Origin: Vicingus serpentipes
GTDB taxonomy: Bacteria; Bacteroidota; Bacteroidia; Flavobacteriales_E; Vicingaceae
Reading direction: 5' to 3'
NCBI RefSeq assembly: GCF_007993035.1
Contig: NZ_VOOS01000001.1
Coordinates: forward strand, 806,001 to 870,000
Length of the DNA: 64,000 nucleotides
Position numbers and translations under genes: made by a program
The notes under the pieces: model-generated
The model's input: only the letters and a program-made list of their open reading frames with translations
Told to the model about the DNA's origin: nothing
Databases searched by the model: none
Shown: piece after piece, positions 52,078-62,684 of the stretch
How the letters are laid out: each line of letters begins with the position of its first letter
Position numbering within the stretch: position 1 is the first letter of the stretch

Positions 52078-53427
52078 TTATCCTGCCATTCCCATTCCAG
52101 TACTCGATCTTCCTTTGATCTTTCCTGTTTTCATTAATCCATCGTAATGACGCATCAATAAGTGACTCTCAATTTGTTGTAAAGTATCTAATATTACACC
52201 CACCATAATTAAAAGAGATGTACCTCCATAAAAATATGCGAATGCTTGATTTACACCTCCTAACATAGCAAAAGCAGGCAAAATTGCAACTAATGCTAAA
52301 AATATAGATCCAGGTAAAGTAATTCTAGACATTACATTATCAATAAATTCAGCTGTTTTCTTACCTGGCTTTATACCTGGTACAAATCCTCCATTTCTTT
52401 TCATTTCATCTGCCATTTGATTAGGATTTACTGTTACAGCCGTATAAAAGTATGTAAAAGCAATAATCATTAAAGCAAATGTTAAATTATAAGCAAAACT
52501 ATTCGGATTACTAAAAGTAGTAACAAACCAAGAAGTAACTCCTCCTTCGCCAAAACCAGCTAAAGTTAATGGAATAAACATAATTGCTTGGGCAAATATG
52601 ATCGGCATCACACCAGCAGCATTTACCTTCAATGGAATATATTGTCTTACACCACCATATTGTTTATTCCCAACAATTCTTTTAGCATATTGAACAGGTA
52701 TTCTTCTAGTTCCTTGTACTAATAAAATAGAAAGTACTACAACAAATAATAGAAGAGCAACTTCAATTAATAATACAATTGGACCACCAACACCACCGAT
52801 ACCAAATCTAGATGCAATTTCGAATACAAATGCTGAAGGTAAGTTTGCAACTATACCAATCATAATTAATAAAGAAATTCCATTTCCAATTCCTTTTTCA
52901 GTAATTCTTTCTCCAATCCACATAACAAACATCGTCCCAGTAATAAGTAACAATACAGTAGAAAACCACCACATTGGACCATCATTAGGAACAACTCCTT
53001 GATGCGTAGTAATTTGAGAAGCAATGTAACCTGGTGCTTGAAAAGCTGTAATGATGATTGTTAAGAAACGAGTAATTTGATTAATTTTTCTTCTTCCACT
53101 TTCTCCTTCTTTTTGTAAACGTTGAAAATAAGGAATAGCCATTCCTAATAACTGTATTACAATCGAAGCAGAGATGTAAGGCATAATACCTAAAGCAAAA
53201 ATTGATGCTCTAGAAAATGCTCCTCCAGCAAAAATATTAATTAAGTCTAATAAACCTCCACCTGAATTATTAGCATTAGCAGCTTCTAACATTGTAGAGT
53301 CTACACCAGGTAGCACTACGTAAGAACCTAATCTATATACTAACAAAAGACCTAGAGTAGTAATGATTCGAGCTCTCAAATCTTCAATACTCCAAATGTT
53401 TTTTATGGTTTCTAAAAATTTCTTCAT
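52078..53427 (-). CDS. secY: Preprotein translocase subunit SecY
   Basis: 449 residues with ten membrane spans. The plug region is near residues 55-85, and the cytoplasmic loop RIPVQYAKRIVGNKQYGG (about 240-258) binds SecA and the ribosome. LPGVDSTML and PGIKPGKKTAEFI are SecY signatures. It forms the inner-membrane export channel with SecE and SecG, encoded elsewhere. It lies 7 bases after rplO. Confidence 0.98.
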   Translation of the reverse strand: MKKFLETIKNIWSIEDLRARIITTLGLLLVYRLGSYVVLPGVDSTMLEAANANNSGGGLLDLINIFAGGAFSRASIFALGIMPYISASIVIQLLGMAIPYFQRLQKEGESGRRKINQITRFLTIIITAFQAPGYIASQITTHQGVVPNDGPMWWFSTVLLLITGTMFVMWIGERITEKGIGNGISLLIMIGIVANLPSAFVFEIASRFGIGGVGGPIVLLIEVALLLFVVVLSILLVQGTRRIPVQYAKRIVGNKQYGGVRQYIPLKVNAAGVMPIIFAQAIMFIPLTLAGFGEGGVTSWFVTTFSNPNSFAYNLTFALMIIAFTYFYTAVTVNPNQMADEMKRNGGFVPGIKPGKKTAEFIDNVMSRITLPGSIFLALVAILPAFAMLGGVNQAFAYFYGGTSLLIMVGVILDTLQQIESHLLMRHYDGLMKTGKIKGRSSTGMGMAG

Positions 53428-53434
53428 TATAATA

Positions 53435-53881
53435 TTATAATGTGTTTGCAGCTCCGCCTTGAGCTTCTATTGCTGCTTTAGCTGATGCTGAAAAAGCATG
53501 AACTGTTACATTTAATTTAGCTTTTAATTCACCTCTTCCTAAAATCTTAACTAAATCGTTTCTTGAAACTAATCCGTTATCTTTTAATAATTCAAAAGTG
53601 ATTTCTGTTGCACTAGTTTTTTCAACTAATTCCTGAATAGTATCTAGGTTAATCCCTTTATATTCAACACGGTTAATATTTGTAAAACCGAATTTAGGAA
53701 CTCTTCTTTGAAGTGGCATTTGACCACCTTCAAATCCTATTTTACGAGAATACCCAGATCTAGACTTGGCCCCTTTATGTCCTCTAGTAGAAGTTCCACC
53801 TCTTCCAGATCCTTGACCACGTCCTACTCGCTTACGCTGTTTTGTTGAACCCTCCGCAGGTTGTAAATTTGATAAGTCCAT
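53435..53881 (-). CDS. rplO: 50S ribosomal protein L15
   Basis: 148 residues. The glycine/arginine-rich N-terminal extension (KRVGRGQGSGRGGTSTRGHK) threads into 23S rRNA. A C-terminal globular domain begins near residue 75. It lies between rpmD and secY. Confidence 0.98.
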   Translation of the reverse strand: MDLSNLQPAEGSTKQRKRVGRGQGSGRGGTSTRGHKGAKSRSGYSRKIGFEGGQMPLQRRVPKFGFTNINRVEYKGINLDTIQELVEKTSATEITFELLKDNGLVSRNDLVKILGRGELKAKLNVTVHAFSASAKAAIEAQGGAANTL

Positions 53882-53899
53882 TGTATAAATTATTTAAAA

Positions 53900-54082
53900 T
53901 TATTTTACTTGTTCTACTTCTAATAAATGTTGAACCTTGTCAATCATCCCCATAATCTGAGGAGTTGCGTTATGCTCAACAACTTGGTTCATTTTTCTTA
54001 AACCTAAAGCTATTAAAGTCTTTTTTTGACGCGCAGGTCTATTGATTTGACTTTTAACTTGTTTTATTCTAACTATTGCCAT
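53900..54082 (-). CDS. rpmD: 50S ribosomal protein L30
   Basis: 60 residues, one small alpha/beta domain (VRIKQVKSQINRPARQKKT, LGLRKMNQVVEHNATPQIMG). Standard place between rpsE and rplO. Confidence 0.97.
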   Translation of the reverse strand: MAIVRIKQVKSQINRPARQKKTLIALGLRKMNQVVEHNATPQIMGMIDKVQHLLEVEQVK

Positions 54083-54097
54083 TTTAAAAATGTTATA

Positions 54098-54616
54098 CTA
54101 TCCGTTAAATACTTTGTTTAATTCCACACCTCTATGATCAGCAATTGTATAAGCATCCCTTAATTGCTCAAGAGCATTTAATGTAGCTTTAACAACATTG
54201 TGAGGATTTGAAGAACCTTTTGATTTTGCTAAAACATCAGTAATACCAACGCTTTCAAAAACAGCACGCATAGCACCACCAGCAATAACACCTGTACCAT
54301 GAGAAGCAGGTCTCATAAAAACTCTAGCTCCACCAAACTTACCATTTTGTTCGTGAGGAATAGTTCCATTAATAACAGGTACACTTATCAAGTTTTTCTT
54401 AGCTGAATCAATACCTTTTGTAATTGCTTCAGTTACCTCGTTAGCTTTACCTAAACCGTGACCAACAATATTTTTTTCGTCACCTACAACAACTATTGCA
54501 GAAAAACTGAAATTTCTACCACCTTTAGTAACTTTAGTTACTCTGTTAATCGCAACTAATTTATCTTTTAATTCAGTTTCAGTTGATCTAACTTTTTTTG
54601 CATTTGTATTTGCCAT
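54098..54616 (-). CDS. rpsE: 30S ribosomal protein S5
   Basis: 172 residues with the double-stranded-RNA-binding-like N-domain ([20 protein letters not shown]) and the C-domain (VRPASHG-like [19 protein letters not shown]). S5 guards decoding accuracy and mRNA helicase activity in the 30S body. Confidence 0.98.
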   Translation of the reverse strand: MANTNAKKVRSTETELKDKLVAINRVTKVTKGGRNFSFSAIVVVGDEKNIVGHGLGKANEVTEAITKGIDSAKKNLISVPVINGTIPHEQNGKFGGARVFMRPASHGTGVIAGGAMRAVFESVGITDVLAKSKGSSNPHNVVKATLNALEQLRDAYTIADHRGVELNKVFNG

Positions 54617-54635
54617 ATCTCTAATTATATCAAAT

Positions 54636-54989
54636 TTAGAATTTTAACCCACCTTCACGTGCAGCTTCTGCTAATGCTTTAACTCTACCGTGGTATAAAT
54701 ATCCACCTCTATCAAAGGCAACTTTATCAATACCAGCTTTTACAGCTTTTTCAGCAATTGCTTTACCAACTATTGAAGCTATTTCGGTTTTATTCCCTTT
54801 AGCTTTTACATCCTTTTCTATCGATGATGCAGCAACCAAAGTCACTCCATTTTCATCATTAATTATTTGAGCATAAATTTCTTTATTACTTCTATAAACT
54901 GATAATCTTGGTTGACTAGCAGTACCAGAAACAATCTTTCTAATTCTTCGCTTAATTCTTAATCTTCTATCTTTTTTACTCAGTGCCAT
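54636..54989 (-). CDS. rplR: 50S ribosomal protein L18
   Basis: 117 residues. A basic N-terminus ([19 protein letters not shown]) is followed by [18 protein letters not shown] and the ending [17 protein letters not shown]. It binds 5S rRNA with L5. Standard spc order. Confidence 0.98.
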   Translation of the reverse strand: MALSKKDRRLRIKRRIRKIVSGTASQPRLSVYRSNKEIYAQIINDENGVTLVAASSIEKDVKAKGNKTEIASIVGKAIAEKAVKAGIDKVAFDRGGYLYHGRVKALAEAAREGGLKF

Positions 54990-55012
54990 AATATCTTTAT
55001 TATGATAATTAT

Positions 55013-55564
55013 TTATTTAGATGCAGATTTTCCTGCTTTTCTTCTTAATTGCTCACCAGCGAACTTAATACCTTTACCTTTATATGGTTCAGGTTTTCTC
55101 ATTGATCTGATTTTAGCTGCAACATGTCCAATCAATTGTTTGTCATGTGATTCTAAAATTACTTTAGGGTTTTTACCTCTTTCTGATTCAGTTGTTACCT
55201 TAATTTCATTAGGTAATTGAAAAACAATATTGTGTGAGAATCCTAAAGACAATTCTAAATTTTGTCCTTGATTAGTTGCTCTATAACCAACACCTACAAG
55301 CTCTTGTACTGTTTTATATCCTTCAGATACTCCAACCACCATATTATTAATTAAAGACCTGTACAAACCATGTTTTGCCTTGTGAGGAATTTCCTCAGTG
55401 TGTCTTTTAACATTAATTTCACTACCTTCTACTTCAACAGTAATAGCTTCGTCAACTTGTTGAGTTAATTCTCCTTTTGGCCCTTTTACAGTAACCAAAC
55501 CATTTTCAACTTTAACTTCAACTCCTTGAGGTATTGTTATTGGTGCATTTCCTATTCTTGACAT
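55013..55564 (-). CDS. rplF: 50S ribosomal protein L6
   Basis: 183 residues with two related domains. N-domain: [21 protein letters not shown]-domain signature: [24 protein letters not shown]. It lies near the GTPase-associated centre of the 50S subunit. Confidence 0.98.
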   Translation of the reverse strand: MSRIGNAPITIPQGVEVKVENGLVTVKGPKGELTQQVDEAITVEVEGSEINVKRHTEEIPHKAKHGLYRSLINNMVVGVSEGYKTVQELVGVGYRATNQGQNLELSLGFSHNIVFQLPNEIKVTTESERGKNPKVILESHDKQLIGHVAAKIRSMRKPEPYKGKGIKFAGEQLRRKAGKSASK

Positions 55565-55583
55565 AACTCTATATCTTTCTTAA

Positions 55584-55979
55584 TTAATAAACATAACATA
55601 ATACTTCACCACCTACATTCTCTCTTCTAGCTTCTTTATCAGTCATAACACCTTTTGAAGTAGATACAATTGCAACACCTAAACCATTTATTACTCTTGG
55701 CATAGTTGATGAACTTGCATACTTTCTTAAACCAGGCTTACTCGCTCTCTTTAAACTTGTGATAGCTGAAACCTTAGATTGTGGATGATATTTCAAAGCA
55801 ATTTTAATATTACCTTGAACAGTATCGTCTTCAAATTTGTAGTTTAAGATGTAACCTTTATCAAACAAAATTTTAGTAATTTCTTTCTTAATGTTTGATG
55901 CAGGAATATCTACTATTCTATGTTTTGCACTTACAGCGTTTCTAACTCTTGTTAAGTAATCTGCTATTGGATCTGTCAT
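55584..55979 (-). CDS. rpsH: 30S ribosomal protein S8
   Basis: 131 residues. [14 protein letters not shown] opens the N-domain, and the C-domain ends with [20 protein letters not shown], the 16S rRNA-binding signature. In E. coli, S8 represses the spc operon. Whether that holds here is unknown. Confidence 0.98.
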   Translation of the reverse strand: MTDPIADYLTRVRNAVSAKHRIVDIPASNIKKEITKILFDKGYILNYKFEDDTVQGNIKIALKYHPQSKVSAITSLKRASKPGLRKYASSSTMPRVINGLGVAIVSTSKGVMTDKEARRENVGGEVLCYVY

Positions 55980-56011
55980 TTTTAATCCTTTTTTAAATAA
56001 TTATTTCTTTT

Positions 56012-56281
56012 TTACCAACTTGCTTTCTTGATTCCAGGAATCAAACCAGCTGAAGCCATTTCTCTAAATGTAACACGAGATATACCAAATTGTCTCATGT
56101 AACCTCTTGGTCTACCAGTTAATTTACATCTATTATGTAATCTAACTTTAGAAGAGTTTTTTGGTAATTTCTGTAGAGCATCCCAATCACCAGCAGCTTT
56201 TAAAGCAGCTCTTTTATCAGCGTACTTTTCTACCATTGCTTCTCTTTTGCGCTCTCTCGCTTTCATTGATTCTTTAGCCAT
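56012..56281 (-). CDS. rpsN: 30S ribosomal protein S14, zinc-free form
   Basis: 89 residues with [20 protein letters not shown] and the ending [18 protein letters not shown]. The CxxC zinc motifs of the short S14 are absent, so this is the longer zinc-independent form. It lies 3 bases after rplE. Confidence 0.98.
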   Translation of the reverse strand: MAKESMKARERKREAMVEKYADKRAALKAAGDWDALQKLPKNSSKVRLHNRCKLTGRPRGYMRQFGISRVTFREMASAGLIPGIKKASW

Positions 56282-56284
56282 GTC

Positions 56285-56839
56285 TTATTGTTTTTTCTTA
56301 AATGGTAAACCAAATTCTGTTAATAAAGCTAATCCTTCTTCATTTGTCTTAGCCGATGTAACGAAAGTAATATCCATACCAGTTACATTTTTGATCTTAT
56401 CAATATCAATCTCAGGAAAAATAATTTGCTCTTTAATCCCTAGAGTATAATTACCTTGTCCATCAAATCCTTTATTTTCAATACCTCTAAAATCTCTAGT
56501 TCTAGGTAAAGAAACTGAAATCAATCTATCTAAGAATTCATACATCTTATCTCCTCTTAAAGTAACTCTTGCTCCAATTGGCATACCTTTTCTCAATTTA
56601 AAGTTAGATATATCCTTTTTAGAATAAGTTGCGTTAGCTTTTTGACCTGAAATAATAGTCATTTCTTCTACAGCTGATTCAATTAATCTTTTATCAGATA
56701 CTGCATCACCAACTCCTTGGTTTAAACATATCTTCTGAAGTTTAGGAACCTGCATTACAGATGTATAACTAAACTTTTCTTTTAAAGAAGAAACTATTTC
56801 TTCTTTATACTGTTTTTTTAATCTAGGCGCGTAACTCAT
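56285..56839 (-). CDS. rplE: 50S ribosomal protein L5
   Basis: 184 residues. [36 protein letters not shown] and [20 protein letters not shown] are L5 signatures. It binds 5S rRNA and contacts P-site tRNA. Its ATG overlaps the rplX stop by 1 base. Confidence 0.98.
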   Translation of the reverse strand: MSYAPRLKKQYKEEIVSSLKEKFSYTSVMQVPKLQKICLNQGVGDAVSDKRLIESAVEEMTIISGQKANATYSKKDISNFKLRKGMPIGARVTLRGDKMYEFLDRLISVSLPRTRDFRGIENKGFDGQGNYTLGIKEQIIFPEIDIDKIKNVTGMDITFVTSAKTNEEGLALLTEFGLPFKKKQ

Positions 56840-57162
56840 TATACAATAACCTCCCCTGACTTTTTAGAATAACGTACTTTTTTTCCTGAATCATCTAACT
56901 TTCTTCCAGTTCTTGTAGCATTTCCTTTGCCATCAATAACCATTAAGTTAGAAATATGTATAGGTGCTTCCTCATGAACTATTCCTCCTTGAGGATTAGC
57001 AGCGTTTGGTTTAGTGTGTTTTGACATTTTTTTAATATCATCACCTTCTACGATAGCTCTGTTTTTTTCAGTAAAAACTTTTCTAACAGTACCTTCTGCA
57101 CCTTTAGACTCTCCTGCAATAACTCTTACAGTGTCACCTTTCTTTATGTGTAATTTAGCCAT
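56839..57162 (-). CDS. rplX: 50S ribosomal protein L24
   Basis: 107 residues with the KOW motif ([20 protein letters not shown]), followed by a C-terminal extension. L24 starts 50S assembly and lines the tunnel exit. Standard place between rplN and rplE. Confidence 0.98.
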   Translation of the reverse strand: MAKLHIKKGDTVRVIAGESKGAEGTVRKVFTEKNRAIVEGDDIKKMSKHTKPNAANPQGGIVHEEAPIHISNLMVIDGKGNATRTGRKLDDSGKKVRYSKKSGEVIV

Positions 57163-57188
57163 AACTAAAATGTTTCTTTAATTTGTTT

Positions 57189-57557
57189 TTATAGTACCTC
57201 TGGTGCTAACGAAACAATTTTCATAAATTCTTTTTCACGTAATTCTCTTGCTACAGGGCCAAAAATACGAGTACCTCTCATTTCACCTGTTGCATTTAAT
57301 AATACCGCAGCATTATCATCGAATCTTATATAAGAACCATCTGGTCTTCTAATTTCTTTCTTTGTTCTAACAACAACAGCTTTAGCTACTGCTCCTTTTT
57401 TTACGTTGCCTGCTGGCATTGCGTGCTTAACAGTTACTACAATTGTATCTCCAATAGAAGCATATCTTCTTTTAGATCCACCTAATACTTTTATACAAAG
57501 TACTTCTTTTGCTCCACTGTTATCAGCTACTGATAATCTACTTTCTTGCTGTATCAT
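57189..57557 (-). CDS. rplN: 50S ribosomal protein L14
   Basis: 122 residues. [20 protein letters not shown] and the ending [20 protein letters not shown] are highly conserved L14 segments. It forms part of an intersubunit bridge. It starts 2 bases after rpsQ. Confidence 0.98.
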   Translation of the reverse strand: MIQQESRLSVADNSGAKEVLCIKVLGGSKRRYASIGDTIVVTVKHAMPAGNVKKGAVAKAVVVRTKKEIRRPDGSYIRFDDNAAVLLNATGEMRGTRIFGPVARELREKEFMKIVSLAPEVL

Positions 57558-57559
57558 AA

Positions 57560-57817
57560 TTATTTAGCTCTTTCAATAATTTCAACTAATCTCCAACATT
57601 TGTTTTTACTCATTGGACGAATTTCCATGATTTTAACTGTATCACCTATGTTACAGTCATTTTTCTCATCATGAGCCATAAATTTAGAAGTTGCCTTCAC
57701 AAACTTACCATAGATAGGGTGTTTTACTTTCCTTTCTACTGTAATAACAATGGATTTATCCATTTTGTTACTAACTACTAAACCTACTCTTTCTTTTCTT
57801 AAGTTTCTATTTTCCAT
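57560..57817 (-). CDS. rpsQ: 30S ribosomal protein S17
   Basis: 85 residues, an OB fold with [20 protein letters not shown] and [20 protein letters not shown]. It binds 16S rRNA in the early 5' domain. Standard order after rpmC. Confidence 0.98.
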   Translation of the reverse strand: MENRNLRKERVGLVVSNKMDKSIVITVERKVKHPIYGKFVKATSKFMAHDEKNDCNIGDTVKIMEIRPMSKNKCWRLVEIIERAK

Positions 57818-57830
57818 CTTAAGTATCTAT

Positions 57831-58025
57831 TTATGCTTGAAGCGCTCTTTTTCCAAGTTCTGTGTTAATTCTAGCTACTGTTCTTCTAACTTGCTTAATT
57901 TGAGCAGGATTTTCCAATGGAGAAACAGCATGCCCTAATTTTAGTTTCGCTAAAATACTTTTTTGTTCTTGTAATTTTTCAGTTAAATCGTCAACTGAAA
58001 GGTCTTTTATATCTACTTGCTTCAT
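57831..58025 (-). CDS. rpmC: 50S ribosomal protein L29
   Basis: 64 residues, a helical hairpin with LKLGHAVSPLENPAQIKQVR and RRTVARINTEL. It lies at the tunnel exit beside L23. Standard place between rplP and rpsQ. Confidence 0.97.
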   Translation of the reverse strand: MKQVDIKDLSVDDLTEKLQEQKSILAKLKLGHAVSPLENPAQIKQVRRTVARINTELGKRALQA

Positions 58026-58035
58026 TTTGTATTAT

Positions 58036-58455
58036 TTATTCTACGTAGTCTCTTCTGATAACAAATTTTGTTTTAACTGGTAATTTTTGAGCTGCTAATC
58101 TTAAAGCTTCTTTTGCAACTTCTAATGGTACACCTTCTGCTTCAAAAATAATTTTTCCAGGTCTGATAGGAGCAACCCATAACTCAGGATTACCTTTACC
58201 TTTACCCATCCTTACCTCTGCTGGCTTTTTTGTTACAGGCTTATCTGGAAATACTCTAATCCAAATTTGACCTTCTCTTTTCATGTATCTTGTTACAGCA
58301 ATCCTTGCTGCTTCAATTTGACGAGCGGTTAGCCAACACTCTTCTAATGTTTTTATCGCAAACGATCCAAATGCAATTTGATTTCCTCTTTGAGCGTTAC
58401 CTTTCATACGCCCTTTCTGCATTTTTCTAAACTTCGTTCTTTTAGGTTGTAACAT
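58036..58455 (-). CDS. rplP: 50S ribosomal protein L16
   Basis: 139 residues. [19 protein letters not shown] and [20 protein letters not shown] are the L16 signatures. It helps place A-site tRNA on the 50S subunit. It lies 28 bases after rpsC. Confidence 0.98.
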   Translation of the reverse strand: MLQPKRTKFRKMQKGRMKGNAQRGNQIAFGSFAIKTLEECWLTARQIEAARIAVTRYMKREGQIWIRVFPDKPVTKKPAEVRMGKGKGNPELWVAPIRPGKIIFEAEGVPLEVAKEALRLAAQKLPVKTKFVIRRDYVE

Positions 58456-58483
58456 CGTATATTAATTTTATCTTGCTATTCTA

Positions 58484-59215
58484 CTATTTATTGTTTCTTC
58501 TTTTAGCTCCACCTCTAAACTTCTTGTCATTTCCAGCAGCTCCTCCTGATTTAGGTTTTCCTTGACCTACGTTTGGAGATAAATCTCTTTTACCGTAAAC
58601 CTCACCTTTACATATCCATACTTTAACTCCAATACGACCATATGTTGTATGTGCTTCAGTTAAAGCATAATCAATATCAGCTCTAAAAGTATGCAATGGA
58701 ATTCTACCATCTTTATAACCTTCTGTTCTAGCCATCTCAGCACCGCCTAATCTTCCAGAAACTTGAACCTTAATACCTTCAGCACCCATTCTCATCGATG
58801 ATGCAACAGCCATCTTAGCAGCTCTTCTAAAAGAAACTCTACCTTCAATTTGCTTAGCTACACTATCAGCAACTAATTTAGCATCTAATTCAGGTCTTTT
58901 TATTTCGAAGATGTTAATTTGAACATCTTTTTTAGTAATCTTCTTTAACTCTTCACGCAACATGTCAACATCTTTACCACCTTTACCGATAATAATACCA
59001 GGTCTAGAAGAGTTTACAGTAACAGTAATAACTTTTAGAGTTCTTTCGATAATAATTTTAGAAACACTTGCTTTTTGCAAACGAGCCATTAAATATTCTC
59101 TAATCTTATAGTCTTCAACAATTTTGTCGGCATATTTATTACCACCGAACCAGTTTGAATCCCATCCTCTAATGATTCCTAATCTATTTGCTATTGGATT
59201 TACTTTTTGTCCCAT
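58484..59215 (-). CDS. rpsC: 30S ribosomal protein S3
   Basis: 243 residues with an N-terminal KH domain ([20 protein letters not shown]) and the S3 C-domain ([37 protein letters not shown]). A basic glycine-rich tail follows. It lines the mRNA entry channel. Its ATG overlaps the rplV stop by 1 base. Confidence 0.98.
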   Translation of the reverse strand: MGQKVNPIANRLGIIRGWDSNWFGGNKYADKIVEDYKIREYLMARLQKASVSKIIIERTLKVITVTVNSSRPGIIIGKGGKDVDMLREELKKITKKDVQINIFEIKRPELDAKLVADSVAKQIEGRVSFRRAAKMAVASSMRMGAEGIKVQVSGRLGGAEMARTEGYKDGRIPLHTFRADIDYALTEAHTTYGRIGVKVWICKGEVYGKRDLSPNVGQGKPKSGGAAGNDKKFRGGAKRRNNK

Positions 59216-59619
59216 TATGCTTCTACTTTTTTACTGTCAACTATTAACGTAACGTGATTTGATCTTTTTCTAACTCTATGAGCTCTACCTTGAGGTGCAG
59301 GTTGAATTCTTTTCAACATTCTTGCACTATCAACCATTATTTCTTTAACTACTAAGTTATTATCTTCAGGTCTTGAGCCTTCATTTTTAGCTTCCCAGTT
59401 AGCAATAGCAGATCTTAATAATTTCTCTAATCTTCTAGCTGCATCTTGAGGACTAAACTTCAAAATCGCTAAAGCTTTAAATACCTCTTGACCTCTAACC
59501 ATGTCAGCAACTTTTCTCATCTTTCTTGGAGAAGTTGGACAGTCATTAAGTTTAGCAAAACTATTTGTCTTTTTTGCTTCTTTTAACTGTTCTGCTTTAT
59601 TTCTTTTTCTAGCACCCAT
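59215..59619 (-). CDS. rplV: 50S ribosomal protein L22
   Basis: 134 residues. [20 protein letters not shown] and the tunnel-reaching loop ending [20 protein letters not shown] identify L22. It contacts all six domains of 23S rRNA. Confidence 0.98.
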   Translation of the reverse strand: MGARKRNKAEQLKEAKKTNSFAKLNDCPTSPRKMRKVADMVRGQEVFKALAILKFSPQDAARRLEKLLRSAIANWEAKNEGSRPEDNNLVVKEIMVDSARMLKRIQPAPQGRAHRVRKRSNHVTLIVDSKKVEA

Positions 59620-59630
59620 AGTATATCTTT

Positions 59631-59912
59631 TTATCTTCTACCTTTATCTTTTTTATTTCCACCGTGACCTCTAAAAGTTCTAGTTGGTGAAAACTCACCT
59701 AATTTATGACCTACCATATTTTCAGTAACATAAACAGGAATAAATTTATTTCCGTTGTGAACAGCTATTGTTAACCCAACAAAATCAGGTGTTATCATAG
59801 ATGCTCTTGACCAAGTTTTAATTACAGATTTTTTTCCTGACTGTTGAGCTTCGTCAACTCTCATCTGTAATTTATAATGTATAAACGGTGGTTTTTTTAA
59901 TGAACGACTCAT
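59631..59912 (-). CDS. rpsS: 30S ribosomal protein S19
   Basis: 93 residues: [39 protein letters not shown] and [16 protein letters not shown] are conserved S19 parts. It forms a head complex with S13. It starts 6 bases after rplB. Confidence 0.98.
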   Translation of the reverse strand: MSRSLKKPPFIHYKLQMRVDEAQQSGKKSVIKTWSRASMITPDFVGLTIAVHNGNKFIPVYVTENMVGHKLGEFSPTRTFRGHGGNKKDKGRR

Positions 59913-59918
59913 ATCTTA

Positions 59919-60743
59919 TTATTTCTTTCTACCTTCAATAATATATTTACTTGAACTTTTCTTTTTAGCACGAGTTTTGTAACCTTTAGCTGGAAGACCT
60001 TTTCTAGATCTTGGATGTTGTCCAGAATTTCTTCCTTCACCTCCACCCATTGGGTGATCGACAGGATTCATAACAACTCCTCTAACTCTTGGTCTTCTTC
60101 CTAACCATCTACTACGACCAGCTTTACCTGATCTTTCTAACATATGTTCAGAATTAGAAACAGCTCCAATAGTTGCTTTACATGTTGATAAAATCAATCT
60201 AGTTTCTCCAGAAGGTAATTTAACAACTACATATGCACCATCTTTTGCTGTTAATTGAGCATAAGCACCAGCACTACGTGCCATTTTAGCACCTTGATTT
60301 GGTTTTAATTCAACATTATGAATTACAGTACCTAAAGGAATTTCACTTAAATATAAAGAGTTTCCAACATCAGGATTAGCTCCTTTGCCAGCCATAATTT
60401 CTTGACCAACAACTAAACCATTTGGAGCAAGAATATATCTTTTTTCTCCATCTTTATAAAAAACTAATGCAATTCTTGCGGTTCTATTTGGATCGTATTC
60501 AATTGATTTAACAATTCCAGGGATTCCTTCCTTGTCTCTTTTGAAATCTATATCTCTGTACTTTTTCTTATGACCACCACCAATATAACGCATGGTCATT
60601 TTTCCAGTATTGTTTCTACCTCCTGATTTAGATTTTCCAGCAACTAAACTTTTCTCAGGTTTAGCTGAAGATACTTCATCAAAAGTATTAACAATTTTAT
60701 GTCTTTGCCCAGGGGTAATGGGTCTTAATTTTCTTACTGCCAT
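59919..60743 (-). CDS. rplB: 50S ribosomal protein L2
   Basis: 274 residues. An OB domain and an SH3-like domain are followed by the C-terminal [20 protein letters not shown] loop, which includes the histidine long linked to peptidyl-transferase function. A 52-bp leader with unusual G-runs lies between rplW and this gene. Confidence 0.98.
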   Translation of the reverse strand: MAVRKLRPITPGQRHKIVNTFDEVSSAKPEKSLVAGKSKSGGRNNTGKMTMRYIGGGHKKKYRDIDFKRDKEGIPGIVKSIEYDPNRTARIALVFYKDGEKRYILAPNGLVVGQEIMAGKGANPDVGNSLYLSEIPLGTVIHNVELKPNQGAKMARSAGAYAQLTAKDGAYVVVKLPSGETRLILSTCKATIGAVSNSEHMLERSGKAGRSRWLGRRPRVRGVVMNPVDHPMGGGEGRNSGQHPRSRKGLPAKGYKTRAKKKSSSKYIIEGRKK

Positions 60744-60795
60744 TTTTGTTTATATCTTAAGAGGGTTGGAGCCCCCGTATAGGTTAATAAAAAAT
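60744..60795 (-). promoter_or_regulatory. G/C-rich leader before rplB
   Basis: On the minus strand this gap carries ACGGGGGCTCCAACCCTC, a rare GC-rich island in an AT-rich cluster. The GGG and CCC runs could pair in a small hairpin about 30 bases before the rplB start. Function unknown. Confidence 0.3.
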
Positions 60796-61086
60796 TTAAA
60801 TATTGCTGTAGAAATCTATCACATCTCCTTCTGCAACAGTTATAATCGCTTTCTTGAACCTATTAGTTCTTCCAGAAATTAATCCTGCTTTAGTGAATCT
60901 TGATTTAGATTTTCCTGCATAAACCATAGTATTAACTGACTCAACAGTCACACTATACATTCCTTCTACAGCTTTTTTAATTTGAACCTTGTTAGCTTTA
61001 TGGTCAACCACAAAACCATAACGGTTTAACTTTTCAGTTTGAGCCGTCATTTTTTCGGTTACAACAGGTTTTATTATTATACTCAT
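60796..61086 (-). CDS. rplW: 50S ribosomal protein L23
   Basis: 96 residues: IIIKPVVTEKMTAQTEKLNRY and FVVDHKANKVQIKKAVEGMY identify L23, the docking site for trigger factor and SRP at the tunnel exit. It lies 1 base after rplD. Confidence 0.98.
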   Translation of the reverse strand: MSIIIKPVVTEKMTAQTEKLNRYGFVVDHKANKVQIKKAVEGMYSVTVESVNTMVYAGKSKSRFTKAGLISGRTNRFKKAIITVAEGDVIDFYSNI

Positions 61087-61087
61087 T

Positions 61088-61717
61088 TTATTTACTTAAA
61101 ATCGTTTCTATCGTTTTCACAGAGCTTTCAGCTAAAATAATACTTGTTGCATTCATTAAATCGTAAGTATTTATTTCCGAAGCCGTTACTACTTTCGTAC
61201 CCTTCAAATTTCGGGACGACAAATATACATTTTTATTTGGTTCAGAAAGCACTAAAAGTGATTTTTTATTCAAAACTTCTAAATTACCTAATAATTCCGT
61301 GAATTTTTTAGTCTGCGGCGAGTCAAAAGTAAAGTCTTCTAAGACAATGATAGCACCATCTTTAGCCTTATAAGTTAAAGCAGATTTACGAGCTAATCTT
61401 TTTTGTTTAATATTTAATTTAAACTCATAATCTCTAGGTTTTGGTCCAAAAATTCTACCACCACCTACTCGAGTACCTGACTTAATACTACCAGCTCTTG
61501 CTCCTCCAGTACCTTTTTGTTTTTTAATCTTTCTTGTACTTCCTGCAATCTCGCCTCTTTCTTTAGCTTTATGAGTACCTTGTCTTTGATTTGCTAAATA
61601 TTGTTTAACATCTAAGTAAATCGCATGATCATTTGGTTCTATAGCAAAGATAGCGTCAGATAAAGATGCCTTTGATTTAGTATCTTTTCCGTTTATATTT
61701 TTTACAACTAATTCCAT
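61088..61717 (-). CDS. rplD: 50S ribosomal protein L4
   Basis: 209 residues. The extended loop [20 protein letters not shown] reaches into the exit tunnel, and the globular domain has [19 protein letters not shown]. Unlike most genes in the window it has a clear Shine-Dalgarno. In E. coli, L4 represses the S10 operon. Confidence 0.98.
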   Translation of the reverse strand: MELVVKNINGKDTKSKASLSDAIFAIEPNDHAIYLDVKQYLANQRQGTHKAKERGEIAGSTRKIKKQKGTGGARAGSIKSGTRVGGGRIFGPKPRDYEFKLNIKQKRLARKSALTYKAKDGAIIVLEDFTFDSPQTKKFTELLGNLEVLNKKSLLVLSEPNKNVYLSSRNLKGTKVVTASEINTYDLMNATSIILAESSVKTIETILSK

Positions 61718-61722
61718 AATAT

Positions 61723-61730
61723 CTCCTCCT
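61723..61730 (-). promoter_or_regulatory. Shine-Dalgarno of rplD
   Basis: AGGAGGAG on the minus strand lies 5 bases before the rplD ATG in the 15-base gap after rplC. Most neighbours have only A-rich leaders. Confidence 0.6.
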
Positions 61731-61732
61731 GA

Positions 61733-62347
61733 TTATTTCTCGATTAAAACATACGAACCTTTAGCACCAGGAACAGATCCTTTAACTACGATTAAGTTCT
61801 TATCTGTATAAACTTTTATCACTTGTAGGTTTTCCATCTTAACTCTATCGTTACCCATTCTACCAGCCATTTTCATTCCTTTCATAACTTTAGAAGGAGT
61901 AGAACCAGCACCTAAAGATCCAGGAGCTCTAAGTCTATTATGTTGACCGTGAGTTGCATCACCTACACCTCTAAATCCATGACGTTTTACAACACCTTGG
62001 AAACCTTTACCTTTTGAAGTTCCAACAACATCAATCCATTCCCCTTCTTCAAAAATATCAACTCCAATAACATCTCCAAGATTTTTATCTTCGAAACCTT
62101 GAAATTCAACTAATTTTCTTTTTGCTGTAGTTCCAGCTTTTTTGAAATGTCCTTGTAATGGTTTTGGAGTAATATTTTCTCTTTTTTCTCCAAATCCTAA
62201 CTGAACAGCTTCATAACCATCGGTATCAACCTTTTTGACTTGTGTTACAACACAAGGACCAGCTTCTATAACTGTGCATGGTATATTTTTACCATCGGCA
62301 CTAAAAACACTAGTCATACCTATTTTTTTCCCAATCAATCCTGGCAT
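61733..62347 (-). CDS. rplC: 50S ribosomal protein L3
   Basis: 204 residues: [38 protein letters not shown] and the [20 protein letters not shown] loop that approaches the peptidyl-transferase centre. It lies 18 bases after rpsJ. Confidence 0.98.
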   Translation of the reverse strand: MPGLIGKKIGMTSVFSADGKNIPCTVIEAGPCVVTQVKKVDTDGYEAVQLGFGEKRENITPKPLQGHFKKAGTTAKRKLVEFQGFEDKNLGDVIGVDIFEEGEWIDVVGTSKGKGFQGVVKRHGFRGVGDATHGQHNRLRAPGSLGAGSTPSKVMKGMKMAGRMGNDRVKMENLQVIKVYTDKNLIVVKGSVPGAKGSYVLIEK

Positions 62348-62365
62348 TTTATTCTAGTTTAATTA

Positions 62366-62671
62366 TTATACTTTAATTTCTACATCTACACCACTTGGCA
62401 ACTCTAATTTCATTAAAGCATCTACAGTTTTTGATGTTGAACTGTAAATATCAATTAATCTTTTATAAGCAGATAATTGAAATTGCTCTCTTGATTTTTT
62501 GTTTACGTGTGGAGATCTTAATACTGTGAAAATTCTTTTGTGAGTTGGCAATGGTATTGGACCACTTACTACAGCACCTGTACTTTTAACAGTTTTTACA
62601 ATTTTTTCAGCTGATCTATCAACTAAATTGAAATCGTAAGATTTTAGTTTTATTCTAATTTTTTGGCTCAT
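62366..62671 (-). CDS. rpsJ: 30S ribosomal protein S10
   Basis: 101 residues: [40 protein letters not shown] and the NusG-contacting loop [10 protein letters not shown]. It works in the 30S head and, with NusB, in antitermination. It directly follows fusA by 13 bases. Confidence 0.98.
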   Translation of the reverse strand: MSQKIRIKLKSYDFNLVDRSAEKIVKTVKSTGAVVSGPIPLPTHKRIFTVLRSPHVNKKSREQFQLSAYKRLIDIYSSTSKTVDALMKLELPSGVDVEIKV

Positions 62672-62684
62672 TCTTATATATATA

